21,679 nucleotides of DNA from CAZNQW01 sp964575225 (lineage in GTDB: Bacteria; Chloroflexota; Anaerolineae; JAAYZQ01), in the NCBI GenBank assembly GCA_964575225.1, contig CAZNQW010000039.1, forward strand, positions 1 through 21,679, in the 5' to 3' direction. The notes below the pieces were generated by a model. It saw only the letters and a program-made list of their open reading frames with translations. It did no database searches and was not told the DNA's origin. Position numbers and translations under genes: made by a program. Shown in pieces: positions 1 through 7,593 of the stretch. Within the stretch, counting starts at the first letter, position 1. Each line of letters begins with the position of its first letter.

Positions 1-197
1 CCAAAAGCCAAACCAAGGAACAAGACCGAGACAACCAGTTGGCGGTCGTTGGCATTTGCAGCACCCAGATCGGCTGCGATCTGGGGCAGTGCCGGCAGCA
101 TGGCATCGGTAGACAAAGCTGTCAGCGACATCATCAAGGAGATGATGACGACAAATTCGGTAAATGATGGCCTGGGTTGCTCTGCGCTTGCATTCAT
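1..197 (-). CDS. Bcr/CflA-type MFS drug/H+ antiporter (N-terminal part, truncated by window edge)
   Basis: The reading frame opens at ATG 197-195 and runs off the left edge of the window, leaving about 65 residues. A GAGG ribosome binding site lies 8 bases upstream of the ATG. After a short polar N-terminus (MNASAEQPRP) comes a hydrophobic helix, then the signature TDAMLPALPQIAADLG, and then a second helix beginning (RQLVVSVLFLGLAFG). The D-x-x-LPALPxIAxDLG pattern at the end of helix 1 is typical of the Bcr/CflA subfamily of the major facilitator superfamily. These are 12-helix inner-membrane proton antiporters exporting bicyclomycin, chloramphenicol or similar compounds. It is transcribed leftward, divergent from the M20 peptidase. 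Substrate cannot be judged from this fragment. Confidence 0.8.
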   Translation of the reverse strand, partial: MNASAEQPRPSFTEFVVIISLMMSLTALSTDAMLPALPQIAADLGAANANDRQLVVSVLFLGLAF

Positions 198-573
198 GCT
201 ATGGTACCTCGTAGGGCTCTAAGCAGAGCCGACGGGGATTCTATCACAGCTTTGTGGATCGAGCGAATCAAATCCAAGCCGGGGCCGGCTTGCCCGGCCG
301 ATTGACTCAAGGATCCGTTTGTCTCACTGGGCGATACGGGGGCAAAAAAGGGCACGCTTTGGCAGGGTGATCGTAGCGCGGCCGGCAGATCGGCCAAAAG
401 TTGAGGCTTTGGCCGGTTTCTGCGTATCCGGGCTAAAGCCTCAGCTCTAACTCATGGGCTCAGGTCTTTTCTAGGGGTGATCCGGCGGCCCTGTCGAGGC
501 CTCGGGCACAAACAACACTGCGACGACATGGTGTACTCCACGGCCCTGGCGTGGCTGGGCGCCAAGCCCGATC
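198..573. other. Intergenic stretch between divergent genes, no gene seen
   Basis: This gene-free region lies between the leftward MFS gene and the promoter of the M20 peptidase gene. It holds two short perfect hairpins, GGCTCT/AGAGCC at 215-230 (loop AAGC) and GGCCGG/CCGGCC at 283-299 (loop CTTGC). Neither is followed by a T-run, so they are not classical terminators. Short open frames here have no ribosome binding site and low-complexity translations. No tRNA-like or other recognised RNA is visible. Confidence 0.5.
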
Positions 574-602
574 TTGTCTTTTCTTTGGCAGTGTGCTATG
601 AT
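574..602 (+). promoter_or_regulatory. Sigma-70-type promoter of the M20 peptidase gene
   Basis: A -35 box TTGTCT (574-579) is separated by 17 bases from a -10 box TATGAT (597-602), which also carries the extended -10 TG dinucleotide (TGC just before it). Transcription would start near 609, giving a leader of about 75 nt before the ATG at 684. Confidence 0.6.
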
Positions 603-683
603 CCGTGGGCGATAGACGAATCCTGACGCCGCCCTTTCTCGCCATAGAGCAAGGCACGACGCCTGAACTAAAGGAGATTTCCC

Positions 684-2024
684 ATGAGCCCGATCCCAGA
701 CTGGGACGCAATCGGCCGCGATGCCGCTGCAACCCTCAGCCACTACGTCCAATTCGACACCACCAATCCGCCCGGAAACGAGATAGAGGCCGCAACCTGG
801 CTGGCCAGCCAACTGCGCACCCGGGGAATCACCCAGAATGTGGACATCCACGAACCGGTCCCCGGCCGTGGGTTGGTGTTGGCGCGCATCCCCGGCAGCG
901 AACCGCTGAAACCGCTGCTACTCAACCACCACATCGACGTGGTCGCGGCCGACGCCGCCGCCTGGACCCATCCGCCGTTCAGCGGCGCCGTTGCAGACGG
1001 CTTTGTGTGGGGCCGCGGCACCTTGGACACCAAGAACCTCGGCATCATCTTTCTCCTGGCACTCGAGTCGTTGGTCAAGGCGGGCGCCCGCTTCCGGCGA
1101 CCGGTGATCTTTTTGGCCGTACCCGATGAGGAAACCGGTGGCAAGCAAGGCATGCGCTGGCTGGTGGAGCAGCACGCGGCCGAACTTGACCCGGAATGGG
1201 TATGGGACGAGGGAGGTGGCGGGTTCAAGAACATGTTTGGCCCCGGCGTCTTTTTCGGGCTCACGGTCGCCGAGAAGCAGATCCAGCACCTGAGGCTGAT
1301 CGCCACCGGCAAGCCCGGCCATGCCTCGATGCCGCACAAGGACAACGCCAACGTGACCCTTCTCAAGGCGCTGGACCGGGTGCTCTCCGCGCCCCGGCCC
1401 CTGCGCGTCAACGAGATCACTTCAACCATGTTTCGCGCCATCGCACCGGCGCAAGGATTTCCCGCCTCTGCACTCCTGGAGAGGTTGGATCGTCCCTGGG
1501 CACTGCGACTGGCCGCCTCGCGGCTGGAGGCCGACCCCAGTGTGAACGCCATGTTGCGAGACACCGTCAGTCTGACGGTGTTGCGCGCCGGCTACAAGGT
1601 CAACGTCATCCCCGAGCGCGCCGAGGCCGAGATCGACTGCCGGCTGCTGCCCGATACCAACGCCGACGAGTTCCATCGCTGGCTTCGAGAGCGTCTGGCC
1701 GACGAGCGGATTCAGGTGGAGGTGATGGAAAGCTCGCCCCCGTCGGGGATTGCGCCCCTAAACGGCCCGTTCTTTGATGCCGTGCAGGCCGGCATCCAAC
1801 GCCACCATCCCGGCGCGGGCATCACCCCCATGCTGGTGCCCGGCGGCACCGACGGCCGCTATTGGCGCCAACGCGGCTACCCCGCCTATGGGTTCGCCCC
1901 GGTGGTGATGGAGCGGGCCGACCTGGGCCGAGTGCACGGCATCGACGAGCGCATCTCAACAGAGGACCTACTGACAGGCATCAAGGTGGCGCGAGATGTC
2001 ATCGAAATGCTGTGCGTGAGCTAG
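684..2024 (+). CDS. M20 family metallopeptidase / amidohydrolase
   Basis: This 446-residue protein is a cytosolic di-zinc hydrolase of the M20 (ArgE/DapE/CPG2/aminoacylase) family, which cleaves peptide or N-acyl amide bonds. All expected metal and catalytic residues are visible: H83-x-D85 (in NHHIDVV), bridging D115 (GRGTLDTKN), general base E149 with ligand E150 (VPDEETGG), D175, dimerisation-domain H213 (PGHASMPH) and C-terminal H418 (RVHGID). The ATG is preceded by AAAGGAGATTT at a good distance and by a strong promoter. It is a single-gene unit, divergent from the MFS gene. The substrate is not evident; a dipeptidase or acyl-amino-acid hydrolase is the most likely type. Length is normal for the family. 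Confidence 0.9.
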   Translation: MSPIPDWDAIGRDAAATLSHYVQFDTTNPPGNEIEAATWLASQLRTRGITQNVDIHEPVPGRGLVLARIPGSEPLKPLLLNHHIDVVAADAAAWTHPPFSGAVADGFVWGRGTLDTKNLGIIFLLALESLVKAGARFRRPVIFLAVPDEETGGKQGMRWLVEQHAAELDPEWVWDEGGGGFKNMFGPGVFFGLTVAEKQIQHLRLIATGKPGHASMPHKDNANVTLLKALDRVLSAPRPLRVNEITSTMFRAIAPAQGFPASALLERLDRPWALRLAASRLEADPSVNAMLRDTVSLTVLRAGYKVNVIPERAEAEIDCRLLPDTNADEFHRWLRERLADERIQVEVMESSPPSGIAPLNGPFFDAVQAGIQRHHPGAGITPMLVPGGTDGRYWRQRGYPAYGFAPVVMERADLGRVHGIDERISTEDLLTGIKVARDVIEMLCVS

Positions 2025-2090
2025 TCTCGGCATCTAACGAGATGTCAGACCGTTATCACGAATAGCCCTTTTGGGGGGTATGTCATTCAG

Positions 2091-2130
2091 GCCGTCCCTA
2101 TGGCGCTCACTGCTCCGCCTCGGGGACGGC
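2091..2130. repeat. Inverted repeat downstream of the M20 gene
   Basis: GCCGTCCC (2091-2098) pairs perfectly with GGGACGGC (2123-2130) across a 24-nt loop. It lies about 65 nt after the M20 stop codon, with no T-tract behind it. It may slow or end transcription, but it is not a canonical terminator. The rest of the gap between 2025 and the promoter at 2297 holds no gene; its last 40 bases are markedly AT-rich. Confidence 0.4.
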
Positions 2131-2296
2131 CTGCCACTTGGTGGAGGTACCCCGACCAAGGCCAGCCGTGCAGACACAGCCGTGCAACACGGGGCACTGA
2201 GCCTCGCCTCTGTTTTCCAGTCACTTGAACTGCCTCCAGTTGAAATGATCTTCTGCTTACGTTTCCCTTTAATATATATGATAAATTTGATATGTA

Positions 2297-2325
2297 TTGA
2301 CAAATAGTGACTCTTGTGCTATCAT
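2297..2325 (+). promoter_or_regulatory. Strong sigma-70-type promoter of the lipoprotein gene
   Basis: A perfect -35 box TTGACA (2297-2302), a 17-base spacer and the -10 box TATCAT (2320-2325) sit in a locally AT-rich stretch. The predicted start near 2332 gives a leader of about 35 nt before the ATG at 2367. Confidence 0.75.
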
Positions 2326-2366
2326 GGAATCGCGTTGGTCGGGAAAAATTTAAAGAGGAGAGAGCG

Positions 2367-3113
2367 ATGATGATACGAAAGATCCGACTGCATAGGAAAG
2401 CACACTGGTTGCTGACAGCCCTGCTGGCGATGGCCTTAGCTTTGGGCGCCTGCCAGGCGCCCAGCTCTCTGCGAGCCGAGTTGCCCGATGAAGGTCCGCG
2501 CGTGGTCACATCCCAAGCCGCCGCCCTGCGCTTTGCCGAGAAGGTCGCTACTGCGGGCGAACAAGCGGCCGAGTCCAAACGCCTGCGCATCACCGTTACC
2601 GACCAGGAAGTGACTTCGTTTTTAAACATCGGGTCGGAAATCGCCCGGCAACTCCAAGCGCTATATGGCGTAGACAGTCTGGCTCAACTGGACTCACTCC
2701 AGCGGGAGCAAGCCATGCAAGACGTAAAGGGATTTTCCGAGTGGGTGGATTTGCTCGAACGAGCTCGGCCGACCCTAGGTCTCGAACTTCCCGACGCCAG
2801 GCTGCGCGTCACGATCCAGGAGCCGGAGGTGCGTTTTGAGCGGAACGGGCAACTCGTTGTCCGAGGCTATGCCGAGGCATTGAGCCTGCGCCAGCCTCTG
2901 CGCCTGGTGATGGCACCCCGAGCTGCCGACGGCGAATTGGCCCTTGATTTTGTGGAAGGCACCTTGGGACCAGTACCCGTGCCGGAAAGTCTCGTCGACC
3001 TGGTGGGCAAAGGGCTGGCCCGCCTCATCTTGGCCGGAAATGAGTATGTCGAGGTCTCCAAGATCCAAGTGAGTGACGGGTTGCTAACCCTGGACGGCCG
3101 CTATTTGCGGTAG
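2367..3113 (+). CDS. Putative lipoprotein of unknown function
   Basis: The 248-residue product begins with a lipoprotein signal peptide: basic MMIRKIRLHRK, a hydrophobic core, then lipobox L26-G27-A28-C29. It should be lipid-anchored outside the cytoplasmic membrane. The mature part alternates short polar and hydrophobic segments suggesting beta strands (for example LRITVTDQEVTSFLN, RLRVTIQEPEVRFERNG, EVSKIQVSDGLLTLDGRYL), with a helical insert around residues 85-125. This broadly recalls the DUF2993/DUF2140-like extracytoplasmic beta-rich proteins, but I do not recognise a specific family. The start at 2367 is chosen over an upstream in-frame codon at 2307 because that codon overlaps the promoter, while 2367 has AAAGAGGAGAG just ahead and gives a clean signal peptide. 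It is a single-gene unit. Confidence 0.8.
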   Translation: MMIRKIRLHRKAHWLLTALLAMALALGACQAPSSLRAELPDEGPRVVTSQAAALRFAEKVATAGEQAAESKRLRITVTDQEVTSFLNIGSEIARQLQALYGVDSLAQLDSLQREQAMQDVKGFSEWVDLLERARPTLGLELPDARLRVTIQEPEVRFERNGQLVVRGYAEALSLRQPLRLVMAPRAADGELALDFVEGTLGPVPVPESLVDLVGKGLARLILAGNEYVEVSKIQVSDGLLTLDGRYLR

Positions 3114-3115
3114 GC

Positions 3116-3240
3116 GGGCGATCCTTCGGGTTTGTGCTGTCGGGATGGGTTCACCTATTCTCACAGAAGCTGTCCATCCGTCAAGCGAAGCTCCGACAGA
3201 TCCTAGTTTCTCAGATAACGCATGGTGGGTTGGATCGCCC
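3116..3240. repeat. Intergenic region with nested inverted repeats
   Basis: Three perfect complementary pairs are nested: outer GGGCGATCC (3116-3124) with GGATCGCCC (3232-3240), middle CTGTCGG (3137-3143) with CCGACAG (3193-3199), and inner GGATGG (3143-3148) with CCATCC (3174-3179). A small ACAG/CTGT hairpin sits in the innermost loop. The element starts right after the lipoprotein stop codon and ends 63 bases before the E2 stop, so it lies between convergent transcripts. No T-run is present. It could be a bidirectional 3'-end structure or a small mobile repeat; no flanking target duplication is seen. Confidence 0.45.
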
Positions 3241-3303
3241 TCTCGCACTACCCAGAACCGCCGTACCAGCCTGCCTGGCAATCGGTAACCCAGTCCCCTT
3301 TGC

Positions 3304-4635
3304 CTAACCCAGGAGCAGATAGGGATGCTCGACCAAATGCTTAATGCGCTGCAAGAACCGGGCGGCTGGAGCACCGTCCACCAACCGATGGTCAAAGGCT
3401 AAGCTCAAGGTCCACATCTGCCGCGCCACAATCTCGCCGTCGCGGAGCACCACTTTTGGCTGAATGCGCCCTGCCCCCAGAATAGCGGCCTCCGGCAGGT
3501 TGATGATCGGCGTAAAGACATCGATGTCATACATGCCCAGGTTGGTGATGGTGAAGGTGCCGCCGGTCAGGTCGTCGGGGGACGATCTGCCGGCTCGCGC
3601 CCGTTCCAACAGGGCCCGGAACTCGGTTCCAAACGCACGCAGGCCCTTTTGGTCGGCATCGTGGATGACCGGCACCACCAGCCCTCGTTCGGTGTCCACA
3701 GCCATGCCCAGGTTCACGCGGGCCAAGCGCTCAATCGCCCCACCACCATCACGGAGCCGGGCATTCATATACGGGAACTCGCTCAACGCCCGAGCGACAA
3801 TCAGCCCCAGCAGGTCATTGTAGCCGGGAGAAAAGCCCCACTCCTCAGTGACGGCATCTCTCATCTGCTCCCGGACCTCGACCAGAGCCGTGGCGTCCGC
3901 GTCCGTCACCAGCGTGACCCGAGCAGTCGTGTGGGCGCTGGCGGCCATACGCTCGGCGATGATGCGCCGCAACCCGGTTATGGGTACCTGTTCGCTGGCA
4001 GGTGCTTCCACGGTGGCCTGCGAGGGGGTGGACGCCGGAGCTGCCGCCTCCACATCCGCCTTCATGACCCGGCCTCCCAAGCCGGTCCCGCTCACCGCGG
4101 CCAAGTCGATCCCCCGCGCGTCGGCAACCCTGCGGGCCACGGGCGTTGCTTTGGATCCCCACGGCTGAGCGTTCCGCAGGTCTCGCTCGACGATGCGGCC
4201 CTCGGGGCCGGTCCCGGTCACCCGTGACAGGTCGATTCCTGCCTCTCGCGCCACCTTCCGGGCCTTGGGCGAGACAAAGATTCGCCCCTCCGTCGCTCGC
4301 AACGTCTCGGGCAGTCGGGGCTCTGGCTGTCGGTCTGCAACCTCTTCTCGCGCCTCCTGGTGGAGAGTCGACGCATACGCCCCGATATCCTCCTCCGCCT
4401 CGCGAGTCACTAGGGCCACAACGGTCATCACCGGCACCTCGACGCCCTCTGGAACCAGGATCTTGCGCAGGAATCCCTGCATGCTGGCCTCTACTTCCAG
4501 CACCGCCTTGTCGGTCTCGACCGCGAACAGCACTTCGCCCTTCTCGACCGGATCCCCTTCTTTCTTGGCCCATTCTACGATAGCGCCCGTTTCCATCGTC
4601 TGGCCCATTTTGGGCAGAATGACTTCTGTGATCAT
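3304..4635 (-). CDS. 2-oxoacid dehydrogenase complex E2, dihydrolipoamide acyltransferase
   Basis: This 443-residue protein is the E2 core of a pyruvate/acetoin/branched-chain-type dehydrogenase complex. It accepts the acyl group from E1 on lipoyl-lysine and passes it to CoA. Domain order: lipoyl domain 1-77 with K43 in ETDKA; two peripheral subunit-binding domains at about 118-156 (FVSPKARKVAREAGIDLSRV) and 162-198 (TPVARRVADARGIDLAAV); catalytic domain from about 215 with H416 and D420 in the DHRLVDG motif. Most E2 proteins have one subunit-binding domain, so two is less usual. It starts 7 bases after the E1 stop with GAGG nearby, so the two are translated together. It is the last gene of the operon. 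No E3 gene follows. Pyruvate versus another 2-oxoacid (or acetoin) cannot be told from the sequence. Confidence 0.92.
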   Translation of the reverse strand: MITEVILPKMGQTMETGAIVEWAKKEGDPVEKGEVLFAVETDKAVLEVEASMQGFLRKILVPEGVEVPVMTVVALVTREAEEDIGAYASTLHQEAREEVADRQPEPRLPETLRATEGRIFVSPKARKVAREAGIDLSRVTGTGPEGRIVERDLRNAQPWGSKATPVARRVADARGIDLAAVSGTGLGGRVMKADVEAAAPASTPSQATVEAPASEQVPITGLRRIIAERMAASAHTTARVTLVTDADATALVEVREQMRDAVTEEWGFSPGYNDLLGLIVARALSEFPYMNARLRDGGGAIERLARVNLGMAVDTERGLVVPVIHDADQKGLRAFGTEFRALLERARAGRSSPDDLTGGTFTITNLGMYDIDVFTPIINLPEAAILGAGRIQPKVVLRDGEIVARQMWTLSLAFDHRLVDGAPAARFLQRIKHLVEHPYLLLG

Positions 4636-4642
4636 GTTGGCC

Positions 4643-6715
4643 TCACCTCAGCACCTGGCGGATGGCAGCGATGATGGATTCCACGCTGGGGATGGCCGCA
4701 TCTTCCAGGGTCTCGGCCATGGGTACCGGGACGTCGGCAGCGGTTACCCGCACCACCGGGGCATCCAGCCAGTCGAACACCTCCTCCTGGATGCGCATGG
4801 CCAGCTCGCTGATGAAGGAGCCCGTCTTGTAGGCCTCCGTAACGCCCACTACGTGAGATGTCTTTCTGACCGAGGCCGCCACCGTCTCCATGTCCAGCGG
4901 CTTGAGCGTCCGCAGGTCAATGACCTCGACGTCGATGCCCTCTCCGGCCAGTTGCTCGGCGGCCTCCAGTGAGCGGTGCACCATGCGCGAGTAGGTCACG
5001 ACCGTGACGTCCCGCCCCTCGCGCTTGACGTCGGCCATGCCAAAGGGAATGACGTACTCCTCGTCGGGCACGTGCCCTTCCACGCCATACAGCATCTTGT
5101 GCTCGATGAACATGACGGGGTTGTCGTCGCGGATGGCAGCCTTGAGCAGGCCCTTGGCGTCGTAGGGCGTGCTGGGCATGGCCACATGGATGCCGGGAAA
5201 GTGGACCCACAGCGCTTCCAGGCTCTGGGAGTGATGGGCGGCGATGCTCCTCCCGGCCCCGCCCTCCGTGCGAATGACCATCGGCACGACGGTCTTGCCG
5301 CCGAACATGTACCGGTTTTTGGCCCCCTGGTTGGCGATCTGGTCCATGGCCAGTGGTGTAAAGTCGACGTACATGATCTCGGCCACCGGCCGCATGCCAG
5401 CCATGGCCGCGCCCACGGCCGCCCCGCCAATAGTCGCTTCGGAGATGGGCGTGTCGCGCACCCGCTCCGGGCCAAACTCCTCGAACAGGCCGCGGGTCGC
5501 ACCATAGGCCCCGCCGTACAGGCCCACGTCTTCGCCCATCACGAACACCGCCGGATCGCGCACCATCTCTTCGCGCAGTGCATCGCGGATCGCCTCCCAG
5601 TAGCGGACCTTGCGGGTGCCGTTCCCACCGGAGCGGCTCATCGCGCGCAGCTCGCGCTCCCGAGCATAGTCGGCGGGCGTCCACGTCGAGGGCGCGTAGA
5701 CAAACTTTTCCAGCTCTTCCGCCGGCGGCATGGCCGACTCGAGGGCAAAGTCGGTCGCCTGCTCCAGGGTGGTTTCGACGTGCGCTTTCAGCGTTTCGAG
5801 TTCCTCCTCGGTGCAAGCGCCTTGTCCCACCAGCCAGGCGGCAAAGCGTGGGATGGGATCGCGGGCTTTCCACTCGGCTTCCTCGTCCTTGGTCCGATAC
5901 TTGCGCGGATCGGAGCGGGAGTGACCGTACCAGCGGTAGGTCTGGCACTCCACCAGAGCCGGTCCCTGGCCCTGGCGCGCGCGCTCGACGGCCCGCCCGA
6001 TCGCGTTGCGGACCGCCAGGACGTCCATCCCGTCGACCACCTCACCGGGCATGTCGTAGGCGCAAGCCCGGTCGGCAATGGTGGGCTTGGCCGCCGCGTT
6101 GTCGATGGGGACCGACATGCCGTACAGGTTATTTTCAACGATATAGACGACCGGCAGTTTCCACAGCCCGGCCATATTGAGCGACTCGTGAAAGTTTCCG
6201 GTCTGAGCGGCCCCGTCGCCAAAAAAGCACAGCACCACCTGCCCTGTGTCCCGCATCTTTTGCGCCAGTGCCGCCCCGGTGGCCACCGGGATGTTGCCGC
6301 CAACGATGCCTGTCGCGCCCAGGTTGCCCTTTTCCACGTCGGCGATGTGCATCGACCCACCCCGCCCGTGGCAATAGCCGGTCTCGCGTCCGCACAGCTC
6401 GGCCATCATCTTGTTGTAATGGGCCTGTCGCTCGTCCTCAGTCCGGACCAGAGAGGCACCCCGCGCGTGGCAATGGCCGTGGCCCCGGTGCGTGCTGGTG
6501 ATCAGGTCAGAGTCGCGCAACACCGAGATCGCGCCTACAGCGACCGCCTCCTCGCCGGCGTACAGGTGCGATGCCCCTTTGATCAGGTTGCGTCCAAGTA
6601 GGTCATACACCCGCTCCTCGAACAGGCGAATCTCCCACATCTGGCGCAGCAGGTCGAGCGCCTGTTGTTTTGTCAGGCCCTGAGCCTCGAGGGTACGACT
6701 TGCAGTTTCTCCCAT
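4643..6715 (-). CDS. Fused alpha-beta E1 component of a 2-oxoacid (pyruvate/acetoin-type) dehydrogenase
   Basis: This 690-residue protein joins E1 alpha and E1 beta, normally two genes, in one chain. It is thiamine-diphosphate-dependent and decarboxylates a 2-oxoacid (or cleaves acetoin), loading the lipoyl group of E2. Residues about 10-345 are alpha: STHRGHGHCHARG, GRGGSMHIAD, the ThDP motif GDGAAQTGN (166-174) ending in N195-N196, and the loop YGHSRSDPRKYR. Residues about 368-690 are beta: RYWEAIRDALREEM, VMGEDVGLYGG, DTPISEATIGGAAVGAAMAG. A linker of about 20 residues (RELRAMSRSGGNG) joins them. The open frame extends upstream to 6976 through the SDR gene, but the homologous region begins near 6715, where GGGAGG precedes the ATG. 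An alternative ATG is at 6727. It lies 23 bases after the SDR stop and 7 bases before E2. Confidence 0.9.
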   Translation of the reverse strand: MGETASRTLEAQGLTKQQALDLLRQMWEIRLFEERVYDLLGRNLIKGASHLYAGEEAVAVGAISVLRDSDLITSTHRGHGHCHARGASLVRTEDERQAHYNKMMAELCGRETGYCHGRGGSMHIADVEKGNLGATGIVGGNIPVATGAALAQKMRDTGQVVLCFFGDGAAQTGNFHESLNMAGLWKLPVVYIVENNLYGMSVPIDNAAAKPTIADRACAYDMPGEVVDGMDVLAVRNAIGRAVERARQGQGPALVECQTYRWYGHSRSDPRKYRTKDEEAEWKARDPIPRFAAWLVGQGACTEEELETLKAHVETTLEQATDFALESAMPPAEELEKFVYAPSTWTPADYARERELRAMSRSGGNGTRKVRYWEAIRDALREEMVRDPAVFVMGEDVGLYGGAYGATRGLFEEFGPERVRDTPISEATIGGAAVGAAMAGMRPVAEIMYVDFTPLAMDQIANQGAKNRYMFGGKTVVPMVIRTEGGAGRSIAAHHSQSLEALWVHFPGIHVAMPSTPYDAKGLLKAAIRDDNPVMFIEHKMLYGVEGHVPDEEYVIPFGMADVKREGRDVTVVTYSRMVHRSLEAAEQLAGEGIDVEVIDLRTLKPLDMETVAASVRKTSHVVGVTEAYKTGSFISELAMRIQEEVFDWLDAPVVRVTAADVPVPMAETLEDAAIPSVESIIAAIRQVLR

Positions 6716-6738
6716 ACATCCTCCCATACCCGTTTTCC

Positions 6739-7530
6739 TTACCTCATTTCCTGGCCGCCGGTGACATTGATCGCCTGGCCCGTCATATAGCCCGCCTGGT
6801 CGGAAGCCAGGAACACGAGAGCGTTGGTCACGTCGTCGTACGTACAGCCGCGCTTCATGGGCACCTGGTCGACGTACTTTTGGCGGACCGCCTCCTCGGT
6901 GAGGCCCCACTTTTTGGCATACTGGGCATACAGCGAGTCGACCCACAGCGGCGAATCGATCAGGTTCCCGGGGCAAATGGCGTTGACGCGCACACCGTAC
7001 TCGGCCAGTTCCAGGGCAATGCTCTGCGTCAGGCCTATGCCCCCGAACTTGCTGGCCGCATAGGCCGAATTTTTATAGCTCCCCTTCTTGCCCGACTTGC
7101 TGTTGATCTGGACGATCGCGCCACTGCGCTGCTCCTTCATCACGCGCGCCGCGTGTTTGGCGCACAAAAAGTAGCCAAAGAGGTTGACGTTCATCACAGC
7201 TCGCCACTTGTCGGCAGCAAATTCGTCCACTGCCCCTGCTATCAGGATCCCGGCATTGGACACCAAAATGTCCAACCGGCCGAACGCTTGCACGGCACTC
7301 TGTACCATCGCCTCCACCTGGCCTTCGTCGGTCACATCAACACCAACGGCCAGGGCGCGGCCGTTGGTCTGGGCCACGAGGCTGCCGGCCACGCGTTGCG
7401 CCCCCTCCTGATTCAGGTCGGCGACCACCACGTGCGCACCCTCTTGGGCCAGCCGGTGGCAAATCGCTTCCCCGAGCCCCTGGGCGCCTCCCGTCACGAT
7501 GGCGATCTTTTCTGCCAATACCCGTTCCAT
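6739..7530 (-). CDS. SDR oxidoreductase resembling sorbitol-6-phosphate 2-dehydrogenase (SrlD-like)
   Basis: This 263-residue classical short-chain dehydrogenase has cofactor motif TGGAQGLG (13-20), D38 at the end of strand 2 (suggesting NAD), SNAG (91-94), and catalytic S144/Y157/K161. The segment INSKSGKKGSYKNSAYAASK, and further on GGIGLTQSIALELAEYG, VPMKRGC and TGQAINVTGGQ, closely match what I remember of E. coli SrlD. SrlD oxidises sorbitol 6-phosphate to fructose 6-phosphate. There is no sorbitol phosphotransferase system in the window, so here it may act on a free polyol or another sugar phosphate. The start has AGGAGAAGGACT just upstream. It lies 63 bases after the long zinc-type dehydrogenase and just ahead of E1. 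Confidence 0.88.
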   Translation of the reverse strand: MERVLAEKIAIVTGGAQGLGEAICHRLAQEGAHVVVADLNQEGAQRVAGSLVAQTNGRALAVGVDVTDEGQVEAMVQSAVQAFGRLDILVSNAGILIAGAVDEFAADKWRAVMNVNLFGYFLCAKHAARVMKEQRSGAIVQINSKSGKKGSYKNSAYAASKFGGIGLTQSIALELAEYGVRVNAICPGNLIDSPLWVDSLYAQYAKKWGLTEEAVRQKYVDQVPMKRGCTYDDVTNALVFLASDQAGYMTGQAINVTGGQEMR

Positions 7531-7593
7531 AGTCCTTCTCCTAAGTACCAGACTCGAGATGCGCGCTGTGTGCTACCGACCACGGATCACGCT

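Noticed and set aside
283..299. GGCCGG/CCGGCC hairpin considered as a terminator
   Set aside because: There is no T-run on either strand, and it sits upstream of both divergent genes, so termination makes little sense there.
4976..6601. 541-residue open frame on the plus strand opposite the E1 gene
   Set aside because: It is antisense to a clearly conserved thiamine-diphosphate enzyme, has no ribosome binding site, and its translation is His/Gly/Arg-rich without any recognisable family; such frames are common in GC-rich DNA.
6716..6976. N-terminal extension of the E1 frame into the SDR gene
   Set aside because: It would overlap the SDR coding end by over 230 bases, the sequence is not E1-like, and a GGGAGG site marks the start at 6715.
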